DNA from: Panicum virgatum
Taxonomy: Eukaryota > Streptophyta > Magnoliopsida > Poales > Poaceae
NCBI RefSeq assembly: GCF_016808335.1
Contig: NC_053138.1
Coordinates: forward strand, 14,191,900-14,255,899
Length of the DNA stretch: 64,000 nt
Direction of reading: 5' to 3'
The notes beneath the pieces are model-generated. The model was not told where the DNA came from and searched no databases. It was given only the letters and a program-made list of their open reading frames with translations. Shown here in pieces: positions 1 to 10,939 of the stretch. The translations under genes and the position numbers were made by a program. Numbering within the stretch: position 1 is the stretch's first letter; each line of letters begins with the position of its first letter.

Positions 1-196
1 TGTGAATGTATATTTCGTCACCAAATGTTTTCGGTTATATAGTTTTTGACCACATGAATTCTGGTTTAAAACTTATTTCGTTAGACCTAAAGTTTCCGTT
101 CTTCCATCTGTGGTACATACAGGTTGTAGTTTCACCTGATTCTTTCTAAGATGTTTTACATGGTGTTGGACCGTGCAAGGCTAACATTTTCTTCAG

Positions 197-382
197 GTCT
201 TCCAACTGCAGGTCAACAATGGGATACCCATAAAGAGCTGGTTTGATGACCCGGCAGATGTTGAGTTGATGGAACTGCTTCAATTCCTTGCGACCCTCGT
301 CGACGCAAAGGATGTTCGACCAATCATCTCGAAGAACTTCAACAACAAACCTGAACTGGTAGGATCAGATCAGATAAAGTAA
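197..382 (+). CDS. SCP1-like small C-terminal-domain phosphatase, last exon (partial)
   Basis: This is the final coding exon of a gene that begins left of the window. After an intron ending in TTCTTCAG, 61 codons run to a TAA. The translation contains NNGIPIKSWFDDPADVELM followed by a DVRPIISKNF stretch. This is the usual C-terminus of the HAD-family NLI-interacting-factor/SCP1-like phosphatases of plants, which dephosphorylate serine residues such as those of the RNA polymerase II CTD. The catalytic DxDx(T/V) motif would lie in upstream exons and is not visible, so activity cannot be judged here. Bases 1-196 are intron. The reading phase at the exon start was chosen because it alone is open and family-like. 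The GIPIKSWFDDP motif makes the family call fairly firm; the exact subfamily is not determined. Confidence 0.8.
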   Translation, partial: VFQLQVNNGIPIKSWFDDPADVELMELLQFLATLVDAKDVRPIISKNFNNKPELVGSDQIK

Positions 383-1295
383 AAGTTTGCTCCCTGTTCG
401 TTTGAGAACCTCCATTTCTGCATCCAGGTCATTCTGGGGTTCAGGCAATTCTTGAGTAATTAGGTATAGAATCTACACACAGCGTTCATGAATCATGATA
501 TGTTGTTAGTAGTTACAGATAGGATGGGAAAAGCCATAGTCACTGCCATGGCATTGCATGGTTCCTTAGTTTCATGTATTGCAGAGCTACAGAAACTAAA
601 TTACGAGACATTACCTTGTGAATCAAATTTTGATTGCTCAACGATATCTAGTCATTCTAGCCGAATGGTTTTCTGCGGATACAAATTAAACACCTTAAAT
701 TTAGATTTCGGACATTCTGCTGCGAACTCTGTCATCAACGCAGGAATGTTCCGAGGACCGGGATCCTGGTGGCACCACTCGACCTGCCGGCCTGACGGCC
801 TCTTGCGTCACAGCGTCACTCGTACGCCTACGGCCTACCCTGCACTCCCCTCACAGCCGGTGGTCTTGCGTGGCCGGCCGGCCTCTCTCGGTTTTCAGGC
901 CGTTGTCGTCGTCCTAGACTTCTATAGTTGCTCCCGTCACTGCTCGTGGGGGTTTGCAGAAGAGGAAAGCGACAAGCTCGACGCGTTGCTGGCCAACATC
1001 CTGCCATGTGGACCACGGAACCGCGTTAAAAGCTGCACCAGCCCAGCATCGGTGTTCAGCGCGACGGCCATACGAATCTCTACCTACGATTCAAGGCTAA
1101 TAAAACGGGCTCTGGTTGTGCCACGACATAAGGCTTTTTGACATCGTCCGATCGAGATCGAGCGTCTCATATTTCGTCCTAGAAACAGCGTTTCGAAAAT
1201 AGTCTAGAAAATTCTACGTTTTTACCGTGCCGAGTAACAGGCGGCTCGGTCCCTTCACCTTCCCACGCTGTCCACTGGGTGTCTGGGTCCCTTTG
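383..1295. other. 3' flank of the phosphatase gene, no gene recognised
   Basis: This stretch holds the 3' untranslated region of the phosphatase and then unassigned DNA. A 217-codon open frame (488-1141, +) has no recognisable domain and its composition switches from AT-rich to GC-rich near 740, so it looks fortuitous. The last five bases before the retrotransposon, CCTTC, are one copy of its target duplication. Confidence 0.5.
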
Positions 1296-1300
1296 CCTTC

Positions 1301-3342
1301 TGTGACAGAATCGCCAAATTAAAACTCTAATTAAGCGTAATGGCCGTCATTTGAACACATCGGGCGCATTAACTTAACGGCTTAATTTGGCGATCCTTTC
1401 TCAACCCACGGCCCGATCGAAACAACACCGATAGTCCCACGTGAAGGTGGGCGCAGATGGTACAAGCACGGCATAATACTTGACAATATAAACTCCAAGA
1501 AGACGAAACAACAAGTTTTACAAACCGAGTTCAAATACATAGATAATTTACAAAACTTTACAATAGTTGTGACTGAAGTTCGAATATAAAAGATCCTACA
1601 ACTACTTTAGCTTCCACCAGTTCTGATCCTACCCGACCGGTCGGACCGGTTCCACCATCCGGTCGGACCGGTCGGCACTTCCTGCCGACGCCACCAGTCA
1701 GACCGGTCCTACGGGCCGGTCAGACCGGTCCGCACAAAACAGAGAGGCTGATCACTCAGCCCTCGAGTGTACAACCCGACAACGCCCTAACCGGAAGGAT
1801 CTCTCTCCTCGACCTGCCACCCCTCTACATCCCGGCGGATGAACTTGACACAAAAGGGGCAGAAGTCGACGTCCGGGTGTCATGTAATAATAAATGTGGC
1901 AACAAACCCTGAGTATTCTAATACTCAGCAAGGCTTACCCGACCAGTGGGTATAACATAGCCCACATACCTAGACATGCACGGCATTTGGCAGGTGGTTA
2001 TTTTGTAGAAATAGCATCTAGAGGTATATCCTTACTTTCAATGTTTTAGCCGCATTTTATCAAAAAAATTACTAATCATCTATGATTGGCGAAACTACAA
2101 CAATCAAGGTAATCAAATCATTAATTGGATGTCATCAGCCCACATTTCATCACTTCTCATTCTACTCATTTTCCTTTCTACGATGTGACCAAGAGATCAA
2201 GGCTCTCATAACCGCGAGACACGGCGAATCGATCCGATTTAACCTTGCAAGGTGAACCTAACCAACACGGCACGCAAAGGCCCCGTCGGACCCCACGCAC
2301 CAACCTTTCCCCTCCCCGCCTCGAACTACAGGAACTAGCCCAACGACATATGGTCAGCCGAGCTCAACGTGAGACCACCAAAAGTAAACATATGCATCCC
2401 AATTCTCCGCGACTACTCGACTCGCCCCAGGAGTTGGGTGCGGGTTCCTGTACTTTCGAAGTAAAGCAGTACTCGGCTTACCGGTTTTGACTACCTCCTA
2501 CTCCCGGTATGCGGTTAGTACAATTCGATCCCCGATCAGCACAGCCGACAACGGAACGGTCCTTAATCGACACGGATGAGGCTACTCCTTCCCACATCCG
2601 GTCTCCCATCCCATCTCTTTCCTCAGGAATACATTACCTCTTATAATGTAATATAGAAACAACCTATCTCTCGCGAGTGATAGCATTATCACTCGACTTC
2701 TATCGAGCCCTATTAAGCATAGCAGTGCTAGCGACCTATTCATACTAGTAAAAGGCCCAGGAAACCTAGGGATCACCCAGAGTAAAACGTAGGAACCTTG
2801 GCACGGCGAAAATCGCCCACCAACTCCAAATACCTTCTAGGATCTAGTTCAGGGGTTCATGTGGATGCTTTGGACTAGAGGAAACCGCCTAAAACCTTCT
2901 AGAACAAGAGATCGATCCAACTCCTAAATTTACCTTGAATGGCTCCTTCCCCCATGAAGAACTCGCGAATCCCGCGTCACCCCATGGAGGAGAACTTGGA
3001 GGAGATGATCCTTGACCGATTTGAAGCTCTCCCCGCCCTTGGAATCCAATGGAGAGGATGGATTTGGGAGTGAGGGTTTGAGGGAGGGAGAGCTCGGGAG
3101 AGGGAGGAATGGGGCGCTGAGGGGATGAGTGAGTCGTTGGAAGAGAGAGGAGAGCGATTTAAATGTTGTGGGGCCCAAAACCGCCAACTCGGGTTCGACC
3201 GGTCAGACCGGTCGCCCATACCGGTCAGACCGGTCCGGGCCAATCTGCCAGCAGAAGTTTTTGGTCTCGGTTTTGATCGTGCCAATTTACTCTAATGGTC
3301 GTGGTTAGTGTAAATTATGGTGATTAACACCTGGGTGTTACA
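1301..3342 (-). repeat. 3' LTR of the chromovirus
   Basis: This LTR is 2042 bp, bounded by TGTGACAG and TGTTACA. It is 22 bp longer than its partner because one unit of the GACCGGTC-type repeat is duplicated near 1695-1716. The other end of the partner LTR has TA in place of the terminal TG. The terminal portion contains an inverted repeat (GCCAAATTAA near 1313 and TTAATTTGGC near 1383). Small open frames inside it are fortuitous and are shared by both LTRs. Confidence 0.95.
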
Positions 3343-3354
3343 GTCCTTCCCTCT
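3343..3354 (-). promoter_or_regulatory. Polypurine tract for plus-strand priming
   Basis: The minus strand reads AGAGGGAAGGAC immediately before the 3' LTR. It is purine-rich and in the expected place for plus-strand DNA priming. Confidence 0.75.
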
Positions 3355-5304
3355 AAAAGAAATCTCGTCCCGAGATTTAATGGAGTGCTAATTTGAAAAG
3401 ATAGGAATTGGTGAGTACCTTGATAGGCTTGTAATAATTCTGGATATTTGGATTTGAGAAACTCTTCAGTTTCCCACGTGGCTTCTCGCTTGGAGTGGTT
3501 GCTCCACTGAACCTTATAGAAATTGTTGGTCTGATTCCGAGTGACCCTGGTCTTGTGATCAACAATTCTCACCGGGTGCTCTGGATAAATGAGATCGGGC
3601 TCCAACTGTAAATTCTTCGTATCTACAACCTCAGTCGGAACTCGAAGGCACTTCCTGAGCTGGGGCACATGAAAGATATTGTGGACCGCCGACAAATGCG
3701 GGGGAAGCTCCACACGATATGCCACCGGCCCACAACGCTCAGTGATAGGAAAAGGCCCAACATAACGGGGTGCTAATTTGCCCCTCATTCCGAACCGCTG
3801 CACGCCCTTCATCGGGGACACCCGAAGGTAAACATGATCACCAACTTCAAAAATCAGAGGCCAGCGCCTCTTATCTGCATAGCTCTTTTGGCGGGCCTGG
3901 GCGGTCTTTAAATTTGCCTGTATAAGATGAACCTGGTCCTCAGCCTCGCCAACCAATTCGGGCCCAAAGAAATTCCGCTCACCGGCTTCCGACCAATTTA
4001 GTGGAGTCCTGCATCTCCGCCCATACAAGACTTCAAAGGGTGCCATTTTGATACTCTCTTGATAGCTATTATTGTCAGAGAATTCAGCAAGCAGCAGACA
4101 CTCATCCCATTTCTTACTATATGAAAGTACACAGGCCCGCAGCATATCTTCCAGAATTTGATTAACTCTCTCAGTTTGACCATCGGTCTGAGGATGATAA
4201 GCTGAACTGTGGATCAATCGTGTACCCAAAGAGGCATGGAATTGTTCCCAGAACCATGCAATAAATTGTGCACCCCGATCCGAAATAATAGTTTTTGGAA
4301 TTCCATGGAGACTCACAATACGATCCAGGTACAACTGAGCATATTGTCTCGCCGTATAAGAAGTCTTTACTGGAAGAAAATGGGCTACCTTCGTAAATCG
4401 ATCGACTATTACCCAAATGGAATCATACCCTTTTGAGGTGTTGGGTAAGCCGACAATGAAATCCATACTGACATCCTCTCATTTACCTGATGGAATACTC
4501 AAGGGTTGAAGTATCCCGGCGGGCTTCAGATGGCTTGCCTTAACCCTTCTGCAAGTGTCACACTCGGACACATATTTAGCAATTTCTCGCTTCATTCTTG
4601 TCCACCAAAATCTCTGTTTCAAATCTTGGTACATTTTATTGCTGCCTGGATGGATTGAGTATCTAGAATTGTGGGCCTCATCAAGAATCTGCTTCCGAAG
4701 CTCCAAATTTTTAGGTACCACTAACCGATTCTTGAACCATAGAACCCCCTCCTTATCTTGATGAAAACACTGAACTCTGGAATCATTTTCACTGAGCCTC
4801 TGTCTAATTTTACCCATGCCCACATCACTTTTCTGAGCAACAATAATCTGATCTCGAAGTGTACGAATAAGGGTAACATTAGCAAGTGTGCCTTCAGATA
4901 CAATAGCCAAATTCATCTTCTCCATTTCTTGACACAAAGTCTCTTGCAGAACTGTAGCTGAGACACAGCTGCAACTTGCTTTGCGACTCAGTGCATCGGC
5001 AACAACATTAGCCTTGCCGGGATGATAATGAATCTCCAGATCACAGTCCTTGATCAATTCTAACCACCGCCTCTGGCGCAAATTTATCTCACTCTGGGTA
5101 AAGATATACTTGAGACTCTTGTGGTCTGAGTATATATGCACCGGATTGCCTAGAAGATAATGGCGCCAGACCTTTAATGCATGTACGACTGCTGCCAGCT
5201 CCAGATTATGGGTAGCATAATTCTCCTCATGTCGCCTGAGGGCTCTGGAAGCATAGGCAATCACTCGCTGATCCTGCATAAGGACGCAGCCTAGGCCCGT
5301 ACCT

Positions 5305-5386
5305 ATTGCATTACAACATTTATTAATGGCCGAATATTATCCGGCGAAGACAAACAGGGATGAGACTGGAGCCAAGATCCGAACCT
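5305..5386. repeat. 78-bp insertion with 4-bp duplication inside RNase H
   Basis: ACCT occurs at 5301-5304 and again at 5383-5386; the 78 bases between have no place in RNase H and separate two parts that are contiguous in relatives. The added length (82) shifts the reading frame. The insert has no visible terminal inverted repeat and could be filler DNA from break repair. Confidence 0.7.
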
Positions 5387-6596
5387 GATGCATCACAATA
5401 CACATCAAAAGGCCGGGTAATATCTGGCTGAGCGAGGACAGGGGCAGACGTCAGAAGCCTTCTCAGAGTCTGAAAAGCCTGCTCACATTTGTCGTCCCAA
5501 TTAAATCTCACCCCTTTCTTGAGTACTTCAGTCATGGGTCTAGCAATTTTTTAGAACTCCGGTACAAACCGGCGATAATAACCTGCTAGCCCCAGGAAAC
5601 TCCGGATCTTCGAAACAGACTCTGGAGTCTTCCAATTCAGAACATCCTGAATTTTGCTAGGATCAACAGAAATCCCCTTGTCTGAGATGATGTGGCCCAA
5701 GAACTGGACTTTCTTGAGCGAGAAATCACATTTACAGAATTTGGCGTACAGCTTGTGCTCCCGCAGGCGCTGAAGCACAATGCGGAGATGCTCTGCATGT
5801 TCTTCTTCATTCTTAGAAAATATCAGGATGTCGTCAATGAAAATCACGACGAACTTGTCTAGCTCGGGCATGAACACCGAGTTCATGAGATACATGAAAT
5901 GAGCAGGGGCATTCGTTAGCCCGAAAGACATGACCAGATATTCAAAAAGCCCGTATCTGGTGGAAAAAACCATCTTGGGAATATCCTCAGCTCTAATCTT
6001 TATCTGATAGTAGCCAGAGCGGATATCAATCTTGGAAAATACTTTGGCCCCGAATAGCTGATCAAACAGAATATCAATCCGGGGAAGGGGATATTTATTT
6101 TTGATTGTGACGGCGTTCAGAAGTCTGTAGTCCACACACAACCTGAGGCTTTCATCTTTCTTTTTCACAAAGAGTGCAGGACAACCCCAAGGTGACGTGC
6201 TAGGACGGATATAGCCCTTATCAAGTAATTCCTGCAATTGTTTCTTTAACTCCGCCAGTTCATTGGGTGGCATCCGGTAAGGCCTCCTAAAAATCGGTGC
6301 CGTACCTGGTTGTAATTCAATGGTAAATTCCACGTCACGATCAGGCAGCATTCCAGGCAGATCATCCGGAAAGACGTTCGGATATTCACACACCACTGGT
6401 ATATCTGCTAGCCTTTTACCCTCAACCTGATTCACCGTAGGTGTCGAAGACATATGATCTTTCAAATATAAAGTCATACACCCATGAATGGAAGATTTGA
6501 TGTGCACAGATTGTGAGGTCGTGTCCAGACTAACTCCCTGACCCTCCATCCAGTTCATACCCAATATAATATCTATCCTTTGGGTTGGTAACATTA

Positions 6597-7958
6597 TCAG
6601 GGCCGTAGGAAAAAAAATTCTTGCAACTGTAGGGGTACTTGCTTGACAAATTGATTGGTGATTAACTTTCCCCCAGGTGAGTGAATATGGTACGGCTTGG
6701 GCATACTCTCTATCTTCAGCCCCAATCTAATAGCACACTCCTTGCTAATAAAAGTATGAGACACCCCTGAATCAAATAACACTGTAACGGGTTGTTCATT
6801 TACTGAGAACGTACCCGCCATCACTGGAGCTCCCTCAGGAATACCCTCGAGGGTGGTGTAGTGCACCTGTCCTGACTTGAAGTGAGCCACTTGCTGCTTC
6901 TGACCCTGCTGGCTCGATTGCTGGCTTTGCTTGGGTGGCATTGGGCAGTTCCGTGCAAAGTGACCAAGCTGTCCATAGTTGTAGCACGGAAACAAATTGG
7001 GGCGCATCCCTGGCTGCTGCACCCACACCTTCTGCTCACTCTGCTGAGGAACAGGAGGCCTAACTGTCCCCTGTGGCTGAGTGTACTGAGGGGGCCTGTA
7101 TCCCCACTGCTGCTGTGGCTGGTGCTGAAAGGGGGCTCGCTGTGGGCCCGACTGCACCAGACGGAACCTCTGAGGGGCACTACTAGAAGATCCCGCTGCC
7201 GGCGCTTTTCTCTTTTTCTCCGCCTTGTGAGCTAGATGGGCGTCCTCCTGAATGATAGCCCCGTTGACAAGTTCACTGAAACTGTCGAACCTAACCATTG
7301 CCAAGCGATCCTGGAGCTTGCTACTGAGCCCCTGCCTGAAACAGGCCTGCTTCTTCTCATCGGTGTCCACATGGTACCCGGCATACTGTGATAGAGTGTT
7401 GAAGGCCTGGGAATATTGTAGCACACTGTTATTGCCCTGCTTTAGGGCCAAGAACTCGGTAAGCTTCCTGCGAATGACCCCTGTAGGAATATGATGCGCT
7501 CTGAAGGCGTTCTTGAACTCCGCCCAGGTGAACCGAGTGCCCGCAGGGAACATGGCCACGTGATTGTCCCACCACGTGCGTGCAGGACCCCTGAGCTGCT
7601 GGGCTGCCAATCCCGCCTTGTCCCCATCTTGGTACGGGTGCAGGGTGAACTTGGACTCTATGGTCCGGAGCCAACTATCCGCCTCCAATGGCTCATCCGC
7701 TTTATGAAAAAGCGGTGGTTGAGTACTCAGAAATTGTTCATATCCAGGGATAAGTGGCTGGTGGTGATGCTCAGGCTGCGGCGCTCTGCCCTGCGCCACA
7801 AGCTCACGGAGGAGTGCCGTTTGCTCATCGCTCCCAGTGAGCATGGCCGCGATGGCCTGGGCCAACTCAGGAGGGTTTGGTGGCTCTCCCATTCTGCATT
7901 CAACCATGATTGGGTTAGTTACATTTTTCTGATTACTTAAGAAAAAACTTGACTGCAA
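6597..7958 (-). pseudogene. Chromovirus gag with aspartic protease segment
   Basis: A 453-codon frame. Residues 75-240 form the retrotransposon gag capsid domain (LEADSWLRTIESKF, ARTWWDNHV, QYSQAFNTLSQYAGYH). A basic and Q/P-rich linker follows. The zinc knuckle at residues 325-338 reads CYNYGQLGHFARNC: the second cysteine of the CX2CX4HX4C pattern is tyrosine, so zinc binding is probably lost. The protease active-site motif is LFDSGVSHTFIS (DSG at 396-398); most plant relatives have DSGA. The frame ends just past an A8 run at 6610-6617, where the pol reading continues in another frame. The most likely true start is an internal methionine near residue 18. Gag coats the RNA genome and the protease processes the polyprotein. 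Confidence 0.9.
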
Positions 7959-8033
7959 CTAACACCCGAATCATGGAAGAAATCGTCGAAAATCAATTAT
8001 TTGAACACAACTTAGGGGTCTCTGTCCGCGCTC

Positions 8034-8142
8034 AACCGGTCAGACCGGTGAAACCGACCGGTCAGACCGGTCTGCATGGCTCTGCATGGGCTTGACGTAG
8101 ATCAACCGGTCCGACCGGTAGCCAAGACCGGTCAGACCGGTC
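8034..8142. repeat. Cluster of palindromic ACCGGT repeats in the gag leader
   Basis: Repeated GGTCAGACCGGTC-like units, each built on the palindrome ACCGGT, lie between the primer site and gag. Related clusters lie in the LTRs at 1633-1731, 3195-3236, 8841-8916 and 10381-10422. Function unknown. Confidence 0.85.
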
Positions 8143-8494
8143 CCCAGCAGAAATAAAGTTCTAAGCCCTAACTGTGCACCAACCCTTAAACCAAAATATT
8201 AACTGAAATTTGAAAACCATAATGCCATGATGCATGATACAATGCATGAACTCCTATGCCAAACTTTCATATGTAACCAAAAATTTAAATGCCATGATGC
8301 ATGAACGTCCAACGAAATTTTCTCAACCAAAACTAAACATCTATTACTACTCGAACACAGACTATATACATAGGGCTTAGTACGATCAACCCCCCTCTCA
8401 TATTAGTATACTACCCTATCCTAAGTCAGGATTCCATTTTTAATTTGTAATCTCTGAAAATTAGTCATGCTCGTACCACCCCCAGTGCGTTTCG

Positions 8495-8506
8495 GCTCTG
8501 ATACCA
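8495..8506 (-). promoter_or_regulatory. Primer binding site, initiator tRNA-Met type
   Basis: On the minus strand this reads TGGTATCAGAGC, the standard plant retrotransposon primer site complementary to the 3' end of initiator tRNA-Met. It sits two bases inside the 5' LTR, which fixes both the LTR edge and the direction of the element. Confidence 0.95.
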
Positions 8507-8508
8507 GC

Positions 8509-10528
8509 TACGACGGAACCGCCAAATTAAAACTCTAATTAAGCGTAATGGCCGTCATTTGAACACATCGGGCGCATTAGCTTAACGACTTAATTTGGCG
8601 ATCCTTTCTCAACCCACGGTCCAATCGAAACAACACCAGTAGTTCCACGCGAAGGTGGGCGCAGATGGTACAAGCACGGCATAATACTTGAAAATATAAA
8701 CTCCAAGAAGACGAAACAACAAGTTTTACAAACTGAGTTCAAATACATAGATAATTTACAAAACTTTACAATAGTTGTGACTGAAGTTCGAATATAAAAG
8801 ATCCTACAACTACTTTAGGTTCCACCAGTTCTGATCCTACCCGACCGGTCGGACCGGTTCCACCATCCGGTCGGACCGGTCGGCACTTCCTGCCGACGCC
8901 ACCGGTCAGACCGGTCCGCACAAAACAGAGAGGCTGATCACTCAGCCCTCGAGTGTACAACCCGACAACGCCCTAACCGGAAGGGTCTCTCTCCTCGACC
9001 TGCCATCCCTCTGCATCCCGGCGGATGAACTTGACACAAAAGGGGCAGAAGTCGACGTCCGGGTGTCCTGTAATAATAAATGTGGCAACAAACCCTGAGT
9101 ATTCTAATACTCAGCAAGGCTTACCCGACCAGTGGGTATAACATAGCCCACATACCTAGACATGCACGGCATTTGGCAGGTGGTTATTTTGCAGAAATAG
9201 CATCTAGAGGTATATCCTTACTTTCAATGTTTTAGCCGCATTTTATCAAAAAAATTACTAATCATCTATGATTGGCGAAACTACAACAATCAAGGTAATC
9301 AAATCATTAATTGGATGTCATCAGCCCACATTTCATCACTTCTCATTCTACTCATTTTCCTTTCTACGATGTGACCAAGAGATCAAGGCTCTCATAGCCG
9401 CGAGACACAGCGAATCGATCCGATTTAACCTTGCAAGGTGAACCTAACCAACACGGCACGCAAAGGCCCCGTCGGACCCCACGCACCAACCTTTCCCCTC
9501 CCCGCCTCGAACTACAGGAACCAGCCCAACGACATATGGTCAGCCGAGCTCAACGTGAGACCACCAAAAGTAAACATATGCATCCCAATTCTCCGCGACT
9601 ACTCGACTCGCCCCAGGAGTTGGGTGCGGGTTCCCGTACTTTCGAAGTAAAGCAGTACTCGACTTACCGGTTTTGACTACCTCCTACTCCCGGTATGCGG
9701 TTAGTACAATTCAATCACCGATCAGCACAGCCGACAACGGAACAGTCCTTAATCGACACGGATGAGGCTACTCCTTCCCACATCCGGTCTCCCATCCCAT
9801 CTCTTTCCTCAGGAATGCAGTACCTCTTATAATGTAATATAGAAACAACCTATCTCTCGCGAGTGATAGCATTATCACTCGACTTCTATCGAGCCCTATT
9901 AAGCATAGCAGTGCTAGCGACCTATTCATACTAGTAAAAGGCCCAGGAAACCTAGGGATCACCCAGAGTAAAACGTAGGAACCTTGGCGCGGCGAAAATC
10001 GCCCACCAACTCCAAATACCTTCTAGGATCTAGTTCAGGGGTTCATGTGGATGCTTTGGACTAGAGGAAACCGCCTAAAACCTTCTAGAACAAGAGATCG
10101 ATCCAACTCCTAAATTTACCTTGAATGGCTCCTTCCCCCATGAAGAACTCGCGAATCCCGCGTCACCCCATGGAGGAGAACTTGGAGGAGATGATCCTTG
10201 ACCGATTTGAAGCTCTCCCTGCCCTTGGAATCCAATGGAGAGGATGGATTTGGGAGTGAGGGTTTAAGGGAGGGAGAGCTCGGGAGAGGGAGGAACGGGG
10301 CGCTGAGGGGATGAGTGAGTCGTTGGAAGAGAGAGGAGAGCGATTTAAATGTTGTGGGGCCCAAAACCGCCAACTCGGGTTCGACCGGTCAGACTGGTCG
10401 CCCATACCGGTCAGACCGGTCCGGGCCAATCTGCCAGCAGAAGTTTTTGGTCTCGGTTTTGATCGTGCCAATTTACGCTAATGGTCGTGGTTAGTGTAAA
10501 TTATGGTGATCAACACCTGGGTGTTACA
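8509..10528 (-). repeat. 5' LTR of the chromovirus
   Basis: This LTR is 2020 bp. In transcription direction it lies upstream of gag and should carry the element promoter. Its inner edge reads TACGACGG rather than TGTGACAG, so the terminal dinucleotide is mutated on this side. It is about 98% identical to the left LTR by eye. Confidence 0.95.
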
Positions 10529-10588
10529 CCTTCCCCGTGCCTTTTCATCTCTAGCCGACTGTCGATGTCCAGGTAATTTCATTTTCTA

Positions 10589-10936
10589 GGGCTGTGTGTT
10601 GGTTTGGGGTGTAAAAAATTTCGCGAAATTTTTTTGGCCATTTGACCACTAATTTAGAGTATTAAATGAAGTCTAATTACAAAACCACCTCCACAACCCC
10701 CCGTGTAAATCGTGAGACGAATCTAATGAGGTCTTTGACGTGTGATTAGGGAATGGTTACTGTAGCATCACTGTAGCAAATGATCAATTAATTACCGTAA
10801 TTAGATTCGTCTCGAAAAGTTACACTCATCCCTGAAAAGGTTTTGCAAATAAACTTCATTTAGTACTCCATGCATATAAGATTCTCTTCTCGAAAAAACG
10901 TGCGCGTAAAATTCAATGTAGTAACCAAACACGCCC
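10589..10936. mobile_element. MITE with 3-bp target duplication (copy 1)
   Basis: A 348-bp non-autonomous element with ends GGGCTGTGTGTTGGTTT and AACCAAACACGCCC, flanked by CTA at 10586-10588 and 10937-10939. The interior has imperfect inverted arms (GAGACGAATCTAATGAGG and TTAGATTCGTCTC) typical of a foldback element. Four more copies of the family are in this window. Confidence 0.85.
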
Positions 10937-10939
10937 CTA

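Larger units (their letters stand above)
3324..6594 (-). pseudogene. Chromovirus pol (RT, RNase H, integrase, chromodomain), disrupted
   Basis: Four open pieces of one pol reading. The first (5551-6594) is reverse transcriptase, with [11 protein letters not shown] and the catalytic [11 protein letters not shown] motif; it ends at a TAA at 5551-5553 inside a conserved region. The second (5323-5535) begins RNase H (PFDVYCDASG) and is interrupted by inserted DNA. The third (4479-5279) resumes RNase H ([21 protein letters not shown]) and holds the integrase zinc-binding region with HPG and CDTCRRVK; it ends at a TGA at 4479-4481. The fourth (3324-4466) has the integrase core (MDFIVGLP, ISDRGAQF, DGQTERVNQ) and a C-terminal chromodomain (VDHKTRVTRNQTNNFYKVQW), which directs chromoviruses to chromatin. 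The last frame runs through the polypurine tract into the LTR. Confidence 0.92.
1301..10528 (-). mobile_element. Ty3/gypsy chromovirus LTR retrotransposon, full length, coding region broken
   Basis: A complete element transcribed on the minus strand. It has two LTRs (1301-3342 and 8509-10528), a tRNA-iMet primer site, a purine tract and a gag-protease-RT-RNase H-integrase-chromodomain order, which identifies a Ty3/gypsy chromovirus. A perfect 5-bp target duplication, CCTTC, lies at 1296-1300 and 10529-10533. By eye the LTRs differ at about 35-40 of 2020 positions plus one 22-bp length change, roughly 2%. At a commonly used grass rate (1.3e-8 per site per year, established value) this implies insertion within about the last million years. 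Despite this youth the pol region carries two in-frame stops, a one-base frame change at an A8 run and an 82-bp insertion-type duplication, so the copy cannot encode an intact polyprotein. Any recent movement would have needed proteins from another copy. Confidence 0.95.

Noticed and set aside
488..1141. 217-codon open frame downstream of the phosphatase
   Set aside because: No domain, mixed composition, lies in the 3' flank; likely fortuitous.
2245..3285. Small open frames inside the left LTR, repeated in the right LTR
   Set aside because: Their duplication only reflects the LTR repeat; no domain or conserved start.
6601..6620. Programmed frameshift between gag and pol at the A8 run
   Set aside because: Chromovirus relatives commonly use one continuous frame, and this copy has other lesions, so a slippage mutation is simpler; not excluded.
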